47,971 nucleotides of DNA from an uncultured bacterium (GCA_913063055.1 CAJXZK010000003.1:1-47971); one strand, 5' to 3'. Shown: positions 32,104-41,282, numbered from the stretch's first letter. A program made the numbers and translations. Notes: a model not told the origin generated them from the sequence alone.

Positions 32104-33185
32104 TGCAGAATTGCCTTGATGCCATAGCGCAGAGCATGATTAACTGTACTCCTGGCCACCCGGCTGCCAGTGCGCTTAGCTTGGGTTTGAATTGGGTGCG
32201 CCTTTGGAGTATTGCCAATCATGGGCGCGCTGCCTAGGTCTGAGCCCTCGGCAATTTTGCCACTAGCGTCGAGAAATTGTTCGTGTTTGTCGTAAATGGG
32301 CTTGCCATAGTCGGCATAACTGGCGACATCAAAGCGCTCATAAGGCTCAAAAGGATGAGCGGCTAAGCGCTGATGCATGACAATATCTACGCTTTTGACG
32401 TTTTTAGGCGGGGTTTTAAGGGTGACAGGATCAATGGCCCGGGCACTGTAGAAGAAGTCTGAGTTTGGTCGGTTTTTCAGTTCATACTGCAAATCAAAAC
32501 CTTGCAGGTGGCTGCGCCCTCTCATGGCTTGATCGTGGCTATTGATGTGATCGAGCTGCAGTTGGCTGAACTGCATTTGCTTTTCTTCAAGGGAAAGACT
32601 CTTGTCTTGCCAGACTTTGCTCAGTTGTTTAGCCAGGGTGAGTTCTTTGGCCAGGTCTTCGGCTTTCCAGTAGCCAGGCAAGCAGGTCATAATTGTGCCG
32701 TCGGGTGTCAAAACAAATATTTGTAGATTGTGCGGTCCGGCGCCATTGGTGGTATCTACAGCTGTTTCGTCTGGCTTGTGTTTGCCTGAAGCTCCAGCGT
32801 ATTTTTTATTTTCGATATTTGTATAGCCCACGACAAAGTCGTTCTTGAGCATTGAGAAAACTGGTTCCGAAGAGAGCGACACGGCTCTCAAGCTATTGCC
32901 GGCACTTCAGGTACTGCCGTCTATTTTGCCCAGCATGTGCACCCAAACAATCAACTTGCCTTCGCGCTCAGCGTCTGCTTCGGCCTTACTTAGCGATTTG
33001 TACCAGGTCATCTCTGAAGTCAGTTTGTGCACATTGGCTGAGCAAATTTCTCCGCTTAACACTGCTTTAGCGTTTGCCTCTGAGCTGCCTAATACTAAAT
33101 TGCCTAAGCCTACATCGAAAGATTGCAGCACCAGGGCGGCTGTGGCCAAAGTGGAACTAATTACAAATCTTCTAGTCTTGGTCAT
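32100..33185 (-). CDS. Exported thioredoxin-like protein with one in-frame TGA (candidate selenoprotein)
   Basis: The track splits this gene into ORFs 33197-32907 and 32891-32100, but both are in the same frame, separated only by TGA at 32909-32907 and five sense codons (SAGNS). From ATG 33185 (the track uses TTG 33197) the product is about 361 aa. The signal peptide (VISSTLATAALVLQ, cleavage near EANA) is followed by a thioredoxin-like fold: EREGKLIVWVHMLGKIDGST, TGA, SAGNSLRAVSLSSEPVFSML, FVVGYTN and IFVLTPDGTIMTCLPGYWKA. The TGA falls at the start of the first helix, where thioredoxins carry the nucleophilic Cys. Either it encodes selenocysteine, or a TGC/TGT Cys codon has mutated, or it is a sequencing error. 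Confidence 0.72.
32872..32889 (-). promoter_or_regulatory. SECIS-like hairpin after the in-frame TGA
   Basis: On the minus strand GAGAGC pairs perfectly with GCTCTC around loop CGTGTC. The stem starts 17 nt after the TGA and the apical loop is 23 nt after it. Loop position 2 is G. These values fall within the published bacterial SECIS geometry (loop 16-37 nt from UGA, a G in the first two loop bases). Confidence 0.5.
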
Positions 33186-33464
33186 TGTTATTCTCAATTG
33201 TTATCGTTCGCTCTTGTCGTTTTTAGCCCCTGACTTATTGCAGGATAACAAGAAATCGTGACGTCCATGTGAAGAGCATATATCGAGCATTGCTGATTGC
33301 AAAGTGAATTATGCGCTAATAAAGGAATCAGGTAAGGTTAATGGGTAAGTATAGAGAGATACGCAGGCAACCCAAAATCATTCGTTTGCACTCTGTCGAT
33401 TTTGCAGGTGCGAAGAGATCAGGTCAGAAGCTTTGAAAGACTCAGTGTCTGAAGGTCTGAAGAA

Positions 33465-35789
33465 ATGCGCGTACTGCTCGTAGAAGATAGCTTAGTGCAA
33501 GCCGAAGTCACCCGTAGCAAGTTAGAGTTGCGAGGGGTGTCGGTGATTTGCGTCACTACCTTGAATCAAGCCCTGGAGGCTTTGCAAGAGCCTGGGATTG
33601 ACGTCATTTTGCTTGACCTTTCGCTGCCAGACAGCGCTGGGGTTGATACGTTCTATCGCGTGCGTTCAGCGGCACCGGATATTCCTACTGTGGTCTTAAC
33701 CGGTATCGATGATCAAGACGTGGCCATGATGGCCCTGAAGAAGGGTGCTCAAGACTATTTGGTCAAGGGGCAGGCCAGCGATGATTCGGTTTATCGCTGT
33801 CTTGGTTATGCCATTGAGCGCAATAACGTAGAGCTGGCCCTGATTCGCAGTGAGAAGCGCTTGCGCATTATTGTCGAGAATACATACGATGCTTTTATCT
33901 CGATGGATTCTCACTGGCGCATTACCGATTGGAATGCCCAGGCTGAGCGAACATTTGGCTGGAAGCGCAATGAAGCCTTAGGGCGGCCACTCTCAATGAT
34001 TATTCCGCAGCATCTTCGTCGCCAGTACACCCGCGAAGTATCTACTTTCTTTAAGACCGATGAAGAAGACGAGTTCTCACGCATGACCAGCGAACTAATG
34101 TGCTTGCACAAAGATGGTCATGAATTTCCCATTGAGATGGGGATTTTTAGAGTCAAAGTCGATAACGGTTGCATGTATTGTGCCTTTGGTCGCGATATTA
34201 CTGAGCGCAGGCAGCTTAACGAAGAACTCGAGCGCCGAGTGCAACTGCGCACTACTGAATTGACTCGCTCAAACGAAGAATTAAGACAGTTCGCCAAAAT
34301 CGCTTCCCATGATTTGCAAGAGCCACTGCGGGCAGTGCAGGGTTTTGTCAATCTCTTAGTGGAGAGTACTAAAGGGCAGCTTTCTAAAGACTGTGAGGAG
34401 TTTATTGAGTACATTCTCGATGGTACTCAGCGCATGCAGCAGCTAATTCAATCGGTCTTAGCTCACTCTAGTATCACCAATCAGCAATATGATCCCCATT
34501 CGGCACCGTCAACTGATGTCGATGGTGTTATCGAAGAGGTGTTGGCAAACCTTGATGCTTCAATTAAAGAAAACAACGCCACCCTTGAAGTCGATAATTT
34601 GCCTGAAGTGGCAGTGGACCGCTCGCAACTGATTCAGCTATTCCAAAATCTGATCAGCAATGCCATCAAGTATCGCGGTGAAGCTGACCCGCAAATATTT
34701 ATTACAGCAGAGAGAACAGTCGACGAATGGCTATTCTCTGTGCGAGACAACGGTATCGGTATAGATAGCAAATATGCCGATCGCATTTTTGATATGTTTG
34801 CCCGCCTGCATGGCAAGACGAAGTACAAGGGAACAGGCATGGGCCTGGCCATTTGTAAGAAAATCGTGGCATTGCATGGCGGCAGAATATGGGTGGAGTC
34901 AGAATTAGGGCAGGGATGTATTTTCCTGTTCACTCTACCAGCCGCAAGAAGACCCCCGAGGAGAGCAGCCATGGACAATAATATCGATATTTTATTGGTG
35001 GAAGATACCCCATCAGATGTAAGGCTGACTCAGGAAGCATTGAAGCGTTCTGATTTGAAGTATGCATTGACAGTGGTGAATGATGGTGTGGAAGCCATGG
35101 ATTACTTGAATGCGGCCAAGAGTTCGCAAACTCAGAGATTGCCTGATCTAATTTTGCTCGACTTGAATATGCCGCGTAAAAATGGTCATGAAGTGCTTGA
35201 GGAAATTAAGGCTGACGCTCATCTGAAGGGCATCCCTGTAGTGTTGCTGACTGTTTCACAGCGTGATGAAGATGTCATGGAAGCGCTTAAAACGAAGATG
35301 AATTATTATCTGGCGAAGCCAATTACCTCCGCTAAACTTTCAGTTTTGGTGCGAGCTATTTGTGAATTGCAAGCTGAGCATGCCGGCGGTGAGCGTCATC
35401 CTGCTCAGGAAGAGACTCATGTGCGCTTGGTTTTGGCGGGTAATCCTCATACCTCTATTTCAATTTTGACCAAGTTGGCTGCCGATGAAAGTGCCAGAGT
35501 ACGAGCCCGCGTTGCTGAAAATCCAGAGACACCAGAGCATCTGTTGATGAAGCTAGCTGAAGATGGAGATGCTGACGTGCGGCAGGGCGTTTCGGAAAAT
35601 CCAAAATGTCCTCCGGCTTTGCTTGAAAGACTGGCAAAAGATGATAATGAAGACGTGCGTCTGGCCATTGCCGGCAATCACAAAGTGCCCAATGCCATTC
35701 TTAGCGCTTTAGCCGAAGACCACAACACCTTTGTGGCTGCCGCTGCCAGTAAAACCCTGACTGAATTGGCCAGTGGGGCGAGGGCTTAA
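33465..35789 (+). CDS. Hybrid REC-PAS-histidine kinase-REC-LRV protein
   Basis: 774-aa cytoplasmic signalling protein. Receiver 1 (1-118) has D51, T79 and K101. PAS (about 131-255) ends at RDITER. HisKA has H282 in IASHDLQEPL. HATPase (about 385-495) has NLISNAIKYRG, DNGIGID and GTGMGLAIC. Receiver 2 (503-635), of the Rcp1 type, has D566 in LILLDLNMPRKNG. The C-terminus (about 650-765) is four LRV/HEAT-type repeats (VRARVAENPETPEHLLMKLA). The HisKA/HATPase half resembles cyanobacterial phytochrome-type kinases but has no GAF or chromophore domain. ATG 34971, inside the gene, has GAGGAG seven bases upstream, so a separate REC-LRV product may also be made. Confidence 0.92.
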   Translation: MRVLLVEDSLVQAEVTRSKLELRGVSVICVTTLNQALEALQEPGIDVILLDLSLPDSAGVDTFYRVRSAAPDIPTVVLTGIDDQDVAMMALKKGAQDYLVKGQASDDSVYRCLGYAIERNNVELALIRSEKRLRIIVENTYDAFISMDSHWRITDWNAQAERTFGWKRNEALGRPLSMIIPQHLRRQYTREVSTFFKTDEEDEFSRMTSELMCLHKDGHEFPIEMGIFRVKVDNGCMYCAFGRDITERRQLNEELERRVQLRTTELTRSNEELRQFAKIASHDLQEPLRAVQGFVNLLVESTKGQLSKDCEEFIEYILDGTQRMQQLIQSVLAHSSITNQQYDPHSAPSTDVDGVIEEVLANLDASIKENNATLEVDNLPEVAVDRSQLIQLFQNLISNAIKYRGEADPQIFITAERTVDEWLFSVRDNGIGIDSKYADRIFDMFARLHGKTKYKGTGMGLAICKKIVALHGGRIWVESELGQGCIFLFTLPAARRPPRRAAMDNNIDILLVEDTPSDVRLTQEALKRSDLKYALTVVNDGVEAMDYLNAAKSSQTQRLPDLILLDLNMPRKNGHEVLEEIKADAHLKGIPVVLLTVSQRDEDVMEALKTKMNYYLAKPITSAKLSVLVRAICELQAEHAGGERHPAQEETHVRLVLAGNPHTSISILTKLAADESARVRARVAENPETPEHLLMKLAEDGDADVRQGVSENPKCPPALLERLAKDDNEDVRLAIAGNHKVPNAILSALAEDHNTFVAAAASKTLTELASGARA
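34960..34973 (+). promoter_or_regulatory. Internal ribosome site and start for a REC-LRV product
   Basis: GAGGAG, seven bases before in-frame ATG 34971 (codon 503). It begins exactly at the N-terminus of receiver 2 (MDNNIDILLVEDT), the usual start of a stand-alone receiver. Either a fusion scar or a functional internal start. Confidence 0.55.
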
Positions 35790-35809
35790 CTGCCTAAGTC
35801 GCTTAATTG

Positions 35810-36913
35810 CTATTGCACCTTGCCTCGGGCGAGGATGGGCCAGATTTCTTCAATGACACCATTGCGGATGCCGTAATAAGTGTCAAAGAGGTTGACGGTA
35901 GTATCGATATGGCTCGGTATCATCTCCACTCTGGCCCCAATAGCCAGCGCTGTATTGCTCGCACTGTATGTGAGGATGCCGTGTTCATCGCCTCCGGGGC
36001 GGTAACTGGCTGCTGGTTCATTTTTGACTTCAGCGTTGCCCATATCGTTTGACAGCGATTTGAGGCCGGCATCAATCACTGCTCGTTCCGGCACCGGTCT
36101 GCTGATGACCGTAGAGATAACAGTGAGAGCGTTGGCATAAAGCGTGCCGATGGCGTTGCGATAGGCGACATCCATAAAAACAAAGCTACCCGGTTGCACT
36201 TCGGTGATAGCCTCAAACTGGGCGCATATTTCTGCCGTGCCAGTACCACCAGTGGTGACTATCTCAAGGGCAATTCCCTCGCCTCTAATTAACTTGGCGG
36301 TATCGCATAAATTGTTCATGGCCTCGCGGCAGAGGCGCTGTCTCTCGTCATTGGCAAGATGTTGTAAGTGGCCTTCATAGCCTTGTATGCCAACTAAATG
36401 CAATTTTCTAAGACTAGAAATACATTGAGCCAGGTGCAGGGCTTCGCTACCCGGCGCTACCCCGGCGCGATTCTGGCCGACGTTCAGCTCTAGAAGTACT
36501 TTTAGCTTTATCGGGTCTGTCATATTACTGATTGCCGAGTTGAGGGCTATTGCACCTGCCTCGCTATCCACCACTACTTTTACATCAGGATAGTTGCTTG
36601 CTAAATTGAGCAAGCGCTCAATTTTTACCTCTCCTGCTACTTCGCTAGTGATGAGCAAATCGCTTATGCCTGCTTGCGCCATCACTTCTGCTTCACTGAC
36701 TTTGGCCACACAACAACCAGTTGCCCCAGCATCCAGTAATTTTTGCGCAAGGTGTGGTGATTTGACTGTTTTGAGGTGGGGCCGCACCTTCTTACCACTG
36801 GCAGCTAAGCGCTCCATTAACCTGGCAATGTTGGCTTCCATGGCCGGCAAGTCGATGAGAATCGAGGGCGTGTCTAGGGCGTCTATGGTGTCGCCGATTT
36901 TGGGTTTATACAT
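35810..36913 (-). CDS. PLP enzyme, D-threonine aldolase/DSD1-like
   Basis: 367-aa fold-type III PLP enzyme of the alanine-racemase-like D-threonine-aldolase/D-serine-dehydratase group. PLP Lys is K48 in RPHLKTVKS. GTGGTGT and the C-terminal SHIDTTVNLFDTYY supply PLP-phosphate and divalent-metal ligands, as in D-threonine aldolase. The family cleaves D-threonine or other D-3-hydroxy amino acids, or dehydrates D-serine; the exact substrate is open. ATG shares a base with the stop of the upstream TPR gene (TAATG), so the two are coupled. Confidence 0.87.
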   Translation of the reverse strand: MYKPKIGDTIDALDTPSILIDLPAMEANIARLMERLAASGKKVRPHLKTVKSPHLAQKLLDAGATGCCVAKVSEAEVMAQAGISDLLITSEVAGEVKIERLLNLASNYPDVKVVVDSEAGAIALNSAISNMTDPIKLKVLLELNVGQNRAGVAPGSEALHLAQCISSLRKLHLVGIQGYEGHLQHLANDERQRLCREAMNNLCDTAKLIRGEGIALEIVTTGGTGTAEICAQFEAITEVQPGSFVFMDVAYRNAIGTLYANALTVISTVISRPVPERAVIDAGLKSLSNDMGNAEVKNEPAASYRPGGDEHGILTYSASNTALAIGARVEMIPSHIDTTVNLFDTYYGIRNGVIEEIWPILARGKVQ

Positions 36914-37764
36914 TAGAACCTGTCAGATTTAGGCGGCTGTAGCTCGTCGTCGAGAATCTTAAGTTGTTGTTTTGTGCGCTTAGCTTCCTTTTCATTACCT
37001 GAAAGCTCATATAGCTTGATTAAAGCTGCATGAAATTGCCTCGCTTCCGGAAGGCCCTTTAGTCCGGCTTTGCAATCAGCAATGCCTTTGTCGTACTGTT
37101 TCGTTTCGGTATACGCCTGTGCTCTGCTGAGTAGATCACCATAGTAAGAGGTAGTTTTTACTGGCGCTTTGCTAATTAAGTAGTTGAAATCTTCTATTGC
37201 TTTTGGCCAGTGCTTAAGGCGTCTGGCAACCAGAGCTCTTTGAGCGTGAATTAGGGTGTTAGTGGGATAGGAAACTACTAGTTTATCCATCTCTTTTTCG
37301 GCTAAATCTAGGTTGCCTTGTTCCATGAGAATCTTGGATCTGACCACGAAATATTCGGGGCTAGAATTGAGCTTGATTGCATAATCGACAGCACTGAGAG
37401 CCTCGTTGAAACGCTTCAGGCTCTTGAGTATTTCGGCTTTCAGAACATACGGATAGTCGCGCTTGCTGTTTAGCTGGATTGATTTATTAATGCAGGGTAG
37501 CGCTTTTTCGCTTTCTTGAATGCCTTGCAAAAACGCGGCCTTTACTTGCCAAAGCATAGCGTTTTGGGGATCTATCGAGATGGCCTGCTCTATGTGCTTG
37601 ATCGCCAGTTCTTGGGTCTTTAGGTTTTTAAATTCTGCTATGGCTTTGTCGTGTAATGCCCAGGCTTTGGGGTTGGCGAATGCGACCTTGCTTGGATCGT
37701 TGAGCGCTGTCATGACTGAAAGTGATAATAGGCAAACTTTGAATCTTGAGCTTTTGTAGTGCAT
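36913..37764 (-). CDS. Exported TPR protein
   Basis: About 283 aa from ATG 37764, where the signal peptide begins (FKVCLLSLSVMTAL, likely cleavage near AFANP). The track start is 42 residues earlier and runs into the divergent promoter region. Five or six TPR-like helix pairs follow (AIKHIEQAISIDPQNAMLWQ, AEILKSLKRFNEALSAVDYA and similar). TPR scaffold, partner unknown. Translationally coupled to the D-threonine-aldolase-like gene by a TAATG junction. Confidence 0.8.
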   Translation of the reverse strand: MHYKSSRFKVCLLSLSVMTALNDPSKVAFANPKAWALHDKAIAEFKNLKTQELAIKHIEQAISIDPQNAMLWQVKAAFLQGIQESEKALPCINKSIQLNSKRDYPYVLKAEILKSLKRFNEALSAVDYAIKLNSSPEYFVVRSKILMEQGNLDLAEKEMDKLVVSYPTNTLIHAQRALVARRLKHWPKAIEDFNYLISKAPVKTTSYYGDLLSRAQAYTETKQYDKGIADCKAGLKGLPEARQFHAALIKLYELSGNEKEAKRTKQQLKILDDELQPPKSDRF

Positions 37765-37849
37765 CGATATTTCGGCCGCTCTAACCAACGTGTTTGTGAT
37801 ATACCAAATAATAGGTCGTTTTAATAGCGTTGGGAATCTCGGGCACTGC

Positions 37850-39211
37850 ATGAAAAGTGAATCAATAGAAAAGCTGGAGCAATTTCTCAAGCTTCAGGAG
37901 AATATGCATGGCCCTGATAGCAGGCAGGTCGCTAAAGTCTTAATTAGGCTAGCCATAGCCTTCATGGAAGAAAATCGCTTGCTAGACGCTGAAGCGAGCC
38001 TGTTGCGTGCCCTCGGTATCGAGCAGGCCTGCCCGGCACCTGATCAAAAATTGCTTGTGGAAGTGGGCAAGCAGATTGACCGCATTCATCAGAAGCTTGG
38101 CGCTCGCCTAGAAGATGATATGGAGAGTCTTAAGGTCAGTACCGATCGTATTCCTGCACTTACACCAATGTTTGAGCCGACCCAGTCTTTCCCACCTGGT
38201 GGTGGGGTGATGAACTCGCATCCCAGCAGTGCGGCCTCAGATGTAGGCACTAATGCTAGTACTAATTCCACTGCCAATACTGATGCAGCTGCCCATTCTC
38301 ACCATAAAACTGAGCCGATTGATAAAGCAATTGTGGCTGCGCAACTGCAAATTCGCCAAATTAAACAGACCGGTGGCAGCGATACTGTTGCGGTGGCCGA
38401 TGCCCTGACGCGCTTGGCTGATCTCTATTGTCGCAAAGAGCAATTGAGTGAGATGGAGCCGCTTTTAGTCGAGGCCTTGCGCATCCGAGAAAGTATTTGT
38501 GGTAGCGCTCACTTGAGCGTGGCTACCGATTTGAAAAATCTTGGCCGTCTCTATTATTTCAAGCAGCGCTATGATCTCGCTGAGCCTAATTTGAAGCGCG
38601 CTCTTTCTATTCGTGAAGCCGCACTTGGGCATTATCATTCTTATGTAGCCGATGTGGCCGAGTGGTTGGCTAAAGTTTATAGAAAAACAGGGCGGGTGGA
38701 AGAGGCTAAGGCGATGGATGCTTTGGTGCTTGAAAGTCGCACCAATTATGGTTCTGATTGGGAAAAATTCAGAGTTGGCGGTGTTAAGGCCCTGGCTGCA
38801 GGCAATGTTTTGGAAGCGCAGGCCATGTGGTTGGGCGCCCTTGATGAAAGTAGTGATTTTAGATTCGATGACCCGCGTTTGAGTACCACTTTAGAGGGAT
38901 TGGCCGAAGTTTATTGGCGGCGGGGAAAGTTCGACAAAGCCGAGCCGCTCTGCAAGCAAATTTTGCAGATCTCAGAGACATTGCTGGGGCAAGAGCACAC
39001 TGATGTTGCTCTTGCCGCCAATAATCTCGCTCTTCTCTGCGATCGCCAGGGCAAGTACTCTGAAGCGGCCATGCTCTATCAACAAGCGTTAGCCATCAAC
39101 GAAAAGATTCTTGGGCGTAATCACCCAGATGTAATCGGCATTCGCGAATGTCATGCCAAGGCCAGGCAGATGGCGCAGAAGCAAATTGAGATGAAGCTGG
39201 AGCGGGCTTGA
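37850..39211 (+). CDS. Kinesin-light-chain-like TPR protein
   Basis: About 453 aa from ATG 37850 (track start 37790 is less likely). Cytoplasmic, no signal peptide. TPR block 1 (about 10-75, RQVAKVLIRLAIAFMEENRL), a Ser/Thr/Asn-rich linker (about 105-150), then a long TPR array with the 42-residue kinesin-light-chain pattern: YYFKQRYDLAEPNLKRALSI, LAALYCRQGKYSEAA-like, and ALAINEKILGRNHPDV. Such arrays are common in bacteria with large TPR repertoires. Divergent from the exported TPR gene. Confidence 0.85.
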   Translation: MKSESIEKLEQFLKLQENMHGPDSRQVAKVLIRLAIAFMEENRLLDAEASLLRALGIEQACPAPDQKLLVEVGKQIDRIHQKLGARLEDDMESLKVSTDRIPALTPMFEPTQSFPPGGGVMNSHPSSAASDVGTNASTNSTANTDAAAHSHHKTEPIDKAIVAAQLQIRQIKQTGGSDTVAVADALTRLADLYCRKEQLSEMEPLLVEALRIRESICGSAHLSVATDLKNLGRLYYFKQRYDLAEPNLKRALSIREAALGHYHSYVADVAEWLAKVYRKTGRVEEAKAMDALVLESRTNYGSDWEKFRVGGVKALAAGNVLEAQAMWLGALDESSDFRFDDPRLSTTLEGLAEVYWRRGKFDKAEPLCKQILQISETLLGQEHTDVALAANNLALLCDRQGKYSEAAMLYQQALAINEKILGRNHPDVIGIRECHAKARQMAQKQIEMKLERA

Positions 39212-39215
39212 GCGC

Positions 39216-39740
39216 TTATTTGCGTTCTCTTGGAAGCTTTATGATAGGGAATGGCTCGCCGATTCGGTCCATTATTAGTTGGCCCTGCACAGAGGAAGAC
39301 ATCGTAAGTTCTCTTTCCTTTAGTTCAAATACAACTGCAAAGCCTTGTCTGCAGACCCAGTTGTTTGGCGGGACATCAAAGGGAAATGTTTCTTGAACCG
39401 TTTTCAGTATTAGTTCATCGAGACTGGCTGAATTGGTTGTCTGTAGAAGGCTTGCGGACTCTAGTTCGCCAGTTTCTTTTGTTATCACTCGGCAGTAGGC
39501 GCGTTCAAGATTGGGACAGTCTTTCAGCCAAATGGAGTTTATTTCAGCGATTTGTTTTTTGCTTTTGAGTTTGCTGTCGAAGGCGCTTAGCCATGGTGCA
39601 AGCTCTTCTCTGGACGCCTCTATGCGTGGATCGGGCGGCGCCCATTGACTGCCAAATACTGTTTGAGTAGTCAACGGGCACGCCGATACCATCAGGGCAA
39701 TTACTAGGATCTTACGTGCTGCAAGAATCCAGGTTTTCAT
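39216..39740 (-). CDS. Lipoprotein with TonB-C-terminal-like domain
   Basis: 174-aa exported protein. The N-terminus has a hydrophobic stretch ending in a lipobox-like LMVSAC, so it is probably a lipoprotein. The C-terminal part (YCRVITKETGELESASLLQT, then SLDELILKTVQETFPFDVPP) matches the beta-alpha pattern of TonB C-terminal domains, which in this lineage occur as stand-alone exported domains. Energy-transducing activity is not implied. ATG overlaps the VOC gene stop by one base (TAATG), so they are co-expressed. Confidence 0.68.
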   Translation of the reverse strand: MKTWILAARKILVIALMVSACPLTTQTVFGSQWAPPDPRIEASREELAPWLSAFDSKLKSKKQIAEINSIWLKDCPNLERAYCRVITKETGELESASLLQTTNSASLDELILKTVQETFPFDVPPNNWVCRQGFAVVFELKERELTMSSSVQGQLIMDRIGEPFPIIKLPRERK

Positions 39741-40228
39741 TACTTCCCAGCAGCTGCCATTTGCTTGAAGGCTTCAGCAGCTCTTTTTGGCATGTCAGCT
39801 TCTGCTACATCTTCGACGTGCTGTGCTAGAGCCCAAAGGTGACCGAACGGATCGGACAGTTGGCCGTAGCGATCGCCCCAGAACATGTTCATCAGAGGCA
39901 TTTTTACTGTGCAGCCAGCTTTTTGGGCTTTGGCGAAAGCAGCATCAACATCTTCGCAATAGATCATCAAAGAACCAGTTACTTTTCCGGCTGTTTCTGG
40001 GCTGACGCAGCCGCGCTCGGCGCACTCTTCACCCATCATAATTACAGAATCGCCAATTTTAATTTCGGCATGCATTACTTTCTTACCATCAGGCATGGGC
40101 AAAACCATTATCTGCTCTGCGCCGAAAGCAGCTTTGTAGAATTCGATAGCCTTGGTGGCATCGCTGACAATCATGTATGGGGTTACCGTGTGCATACCAG
40201 TTGGGATCGCCTTGACTTTGTTTGTCAT
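39740..40228 (-). CDS. VOC-family (glyoxalase/PhnB-like) protein
   Basis: About 162 aa from ATG 40228, where GGAG lies five bases upstream (the track start is nine residues longer). Two beta-alpha-beta-beta-beta modules: HTVTPYMIVSDATKAIEFYK and GSLMIYCEDVDAAFAKAQ, ending WGDRYGQLSDPFGHLWALAQH. The pattern is of the PhnB/YdhR-like VOC branch, whose members include metal enzymes and resistance proteins. A metal-site Glu/His set is present but the reaction is unknown. Coupled to the lipoprotein downstream. Confidence 0.85.
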   Translation of the reverse strand: MTNKVKAIPTGMHTVTPYMIVSDATKAIEFYKAAFGAEQIMVLPMPDGKKVMHAEIKIGDSVIMMGEECAERGCVSPETAGKVTGSLMIYCEDVDAAFAKAQKAGCTVKMPLMNMFWGDRYGQLSDPFGHLWALAQHVEDVAEADMPKRAAEAFKQMAAAGK

Positions 40229-40381
40229 TTCTTCTCCTGATTTTTTGTCTTTCAACGCTAAGTTGTGGTTTAGAACCTAAGTGAATTACAAACTTGTAGC
40301 CGGTCGGCCAAGTTGGTAATTTGAGGAGGTAAGCATATCTCTCGTATGTCTAAATTTCAACTATCTGAAAGGCAAAAATCT

Positions 40382-41254
40382 CTAACCGAGCTCGTATGTT
40401 GTACTGCCGTAAATTTGGCTGTAATCAAGTGCTGGGGCGGGTCCAAAATACATGCGAGCACAGCCGAAACATTCGCTGAGCTTGTGTTTTGCTGCTAGGG
40501 CCATGGCCTCTTTATTAATCTCCGGCACGTCTAGATAAACCACTTGACCGCTTACTTTGGCAGTCAGTGCCCGGTAGAGTTGGTCGGCTATTGCGGCGTT
40601 AGTGGCAAATAGTGGGGCTATCTTAAAGCCTTTTTGACAGGGGCGAATCGTACCGTATCCTAAGATCTTGGATGCATCTTTGTAGACCAGGCTATGGCTA
40701 TCTTTCATTTTTAGCCAGGCACGGAGAAGGCGCTGGCGTTTGAAGCCGAACCAGTATGTGTCTGCTTCGATTAGTGCTTCGATCTCATCATCCGCTACTG
40801 GTTTAATCGCTGCGACGTCGCAGCTATCGCTGTTATTTTCAGCGACCCCTTCCATACGCAAGGTGCGGTGACTAAATACAAAGCCTGTTTTGGCGTAAGT
40901 TTGTTGCATATTAAAGACGCCATCGATACCAATGGCGGTGCCTGGATTCAATCGTTCTTTGAGAGTGTCGCGCATGGTGAGCCAGAGTTGTCCGCCCATG
41001 CCTTTTCCGCGATACTCTGGTTTGACAATGAAAAATCCCATAAACCCAAATTGACCATCATAGCTAACGGCTGATCCTGAGCCAATCATTTCGCCATTGT
41101 GCTCTAAAGCAAAGTAACCTTCCGGGTCTGTTTGCCAGAAGACATCAGGGTCAGGAAGGCCGGGATTCCAGCCTTCTGCTGCCGCCCAAGTAATCACGAT
41201 ATCAAATTCGGCGCGGGTCATTGGACGTATCTTGCAGTTTGTCAGTTGTGGCAA
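40382..41254 (-). CDS. Double-domain GNAT acetyltransferase
   Basis: 290 aa. The N-terminal GNAT domain (about 1-140) has acetyl-CoA motif A VKPEYRGKGMGGQL. The C-terminal domain (about 150-280, WFGFKRQRLLRAWLKMKDSH) fits the Acetyltransf_18 type often fused to it. Acetyl acceptor unknown. Start TTG 41254 has GAGG eight bases upstream and is credible. ATG codon 12 (MTRAEF) is the alternative. It lies downstream of the TPR gene (41283-42200) on the same strand. Confidence 0.87.
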   Translation of the reverse strand: MPQLTNCKIRPMTRAEFDIVITWAAAEGWNPGLPDPDVFWQTDPEGYFALEHNGEMIGSGSAVSYDGQFGFMGFFIVKPEYRGKGMGGQLWLTMRDTLKERLNPGTAIGIDGVFNMQQTYAKTGFVFSHRTLRMEGVAENNSDSCDVAAIKPVADDEIEALIEADTYWFGFKRQRLLRAWLKMKDSHSLVYKDASKILGYGTIRPCQKGFKIAPLFATNAAIADQLYRALTAKVSGQVVYLDVPEINKEAMALAAKHKLSECFGCARMYFGPAPALDYSQIYGSTTYELG

Positions 41255-41282
41255 CTTTACTACCTCATTTGTCTCTTGTTTT

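Noticed and set aside
32891-32909. Frameshift between the two thioredoxin-like ORFs
   Set aside because: Codon counting shows both are in the same frame. Only a TGA separates them, so no frameshift is needed.
39039-39046. GCGATCGC (HIP1 octamer of photosynthetic cyanobacteria), also at 39869-39876
   Set aside because: Only two copies noticed in 48 kb, which is about chance. No HIP1 enrichment.
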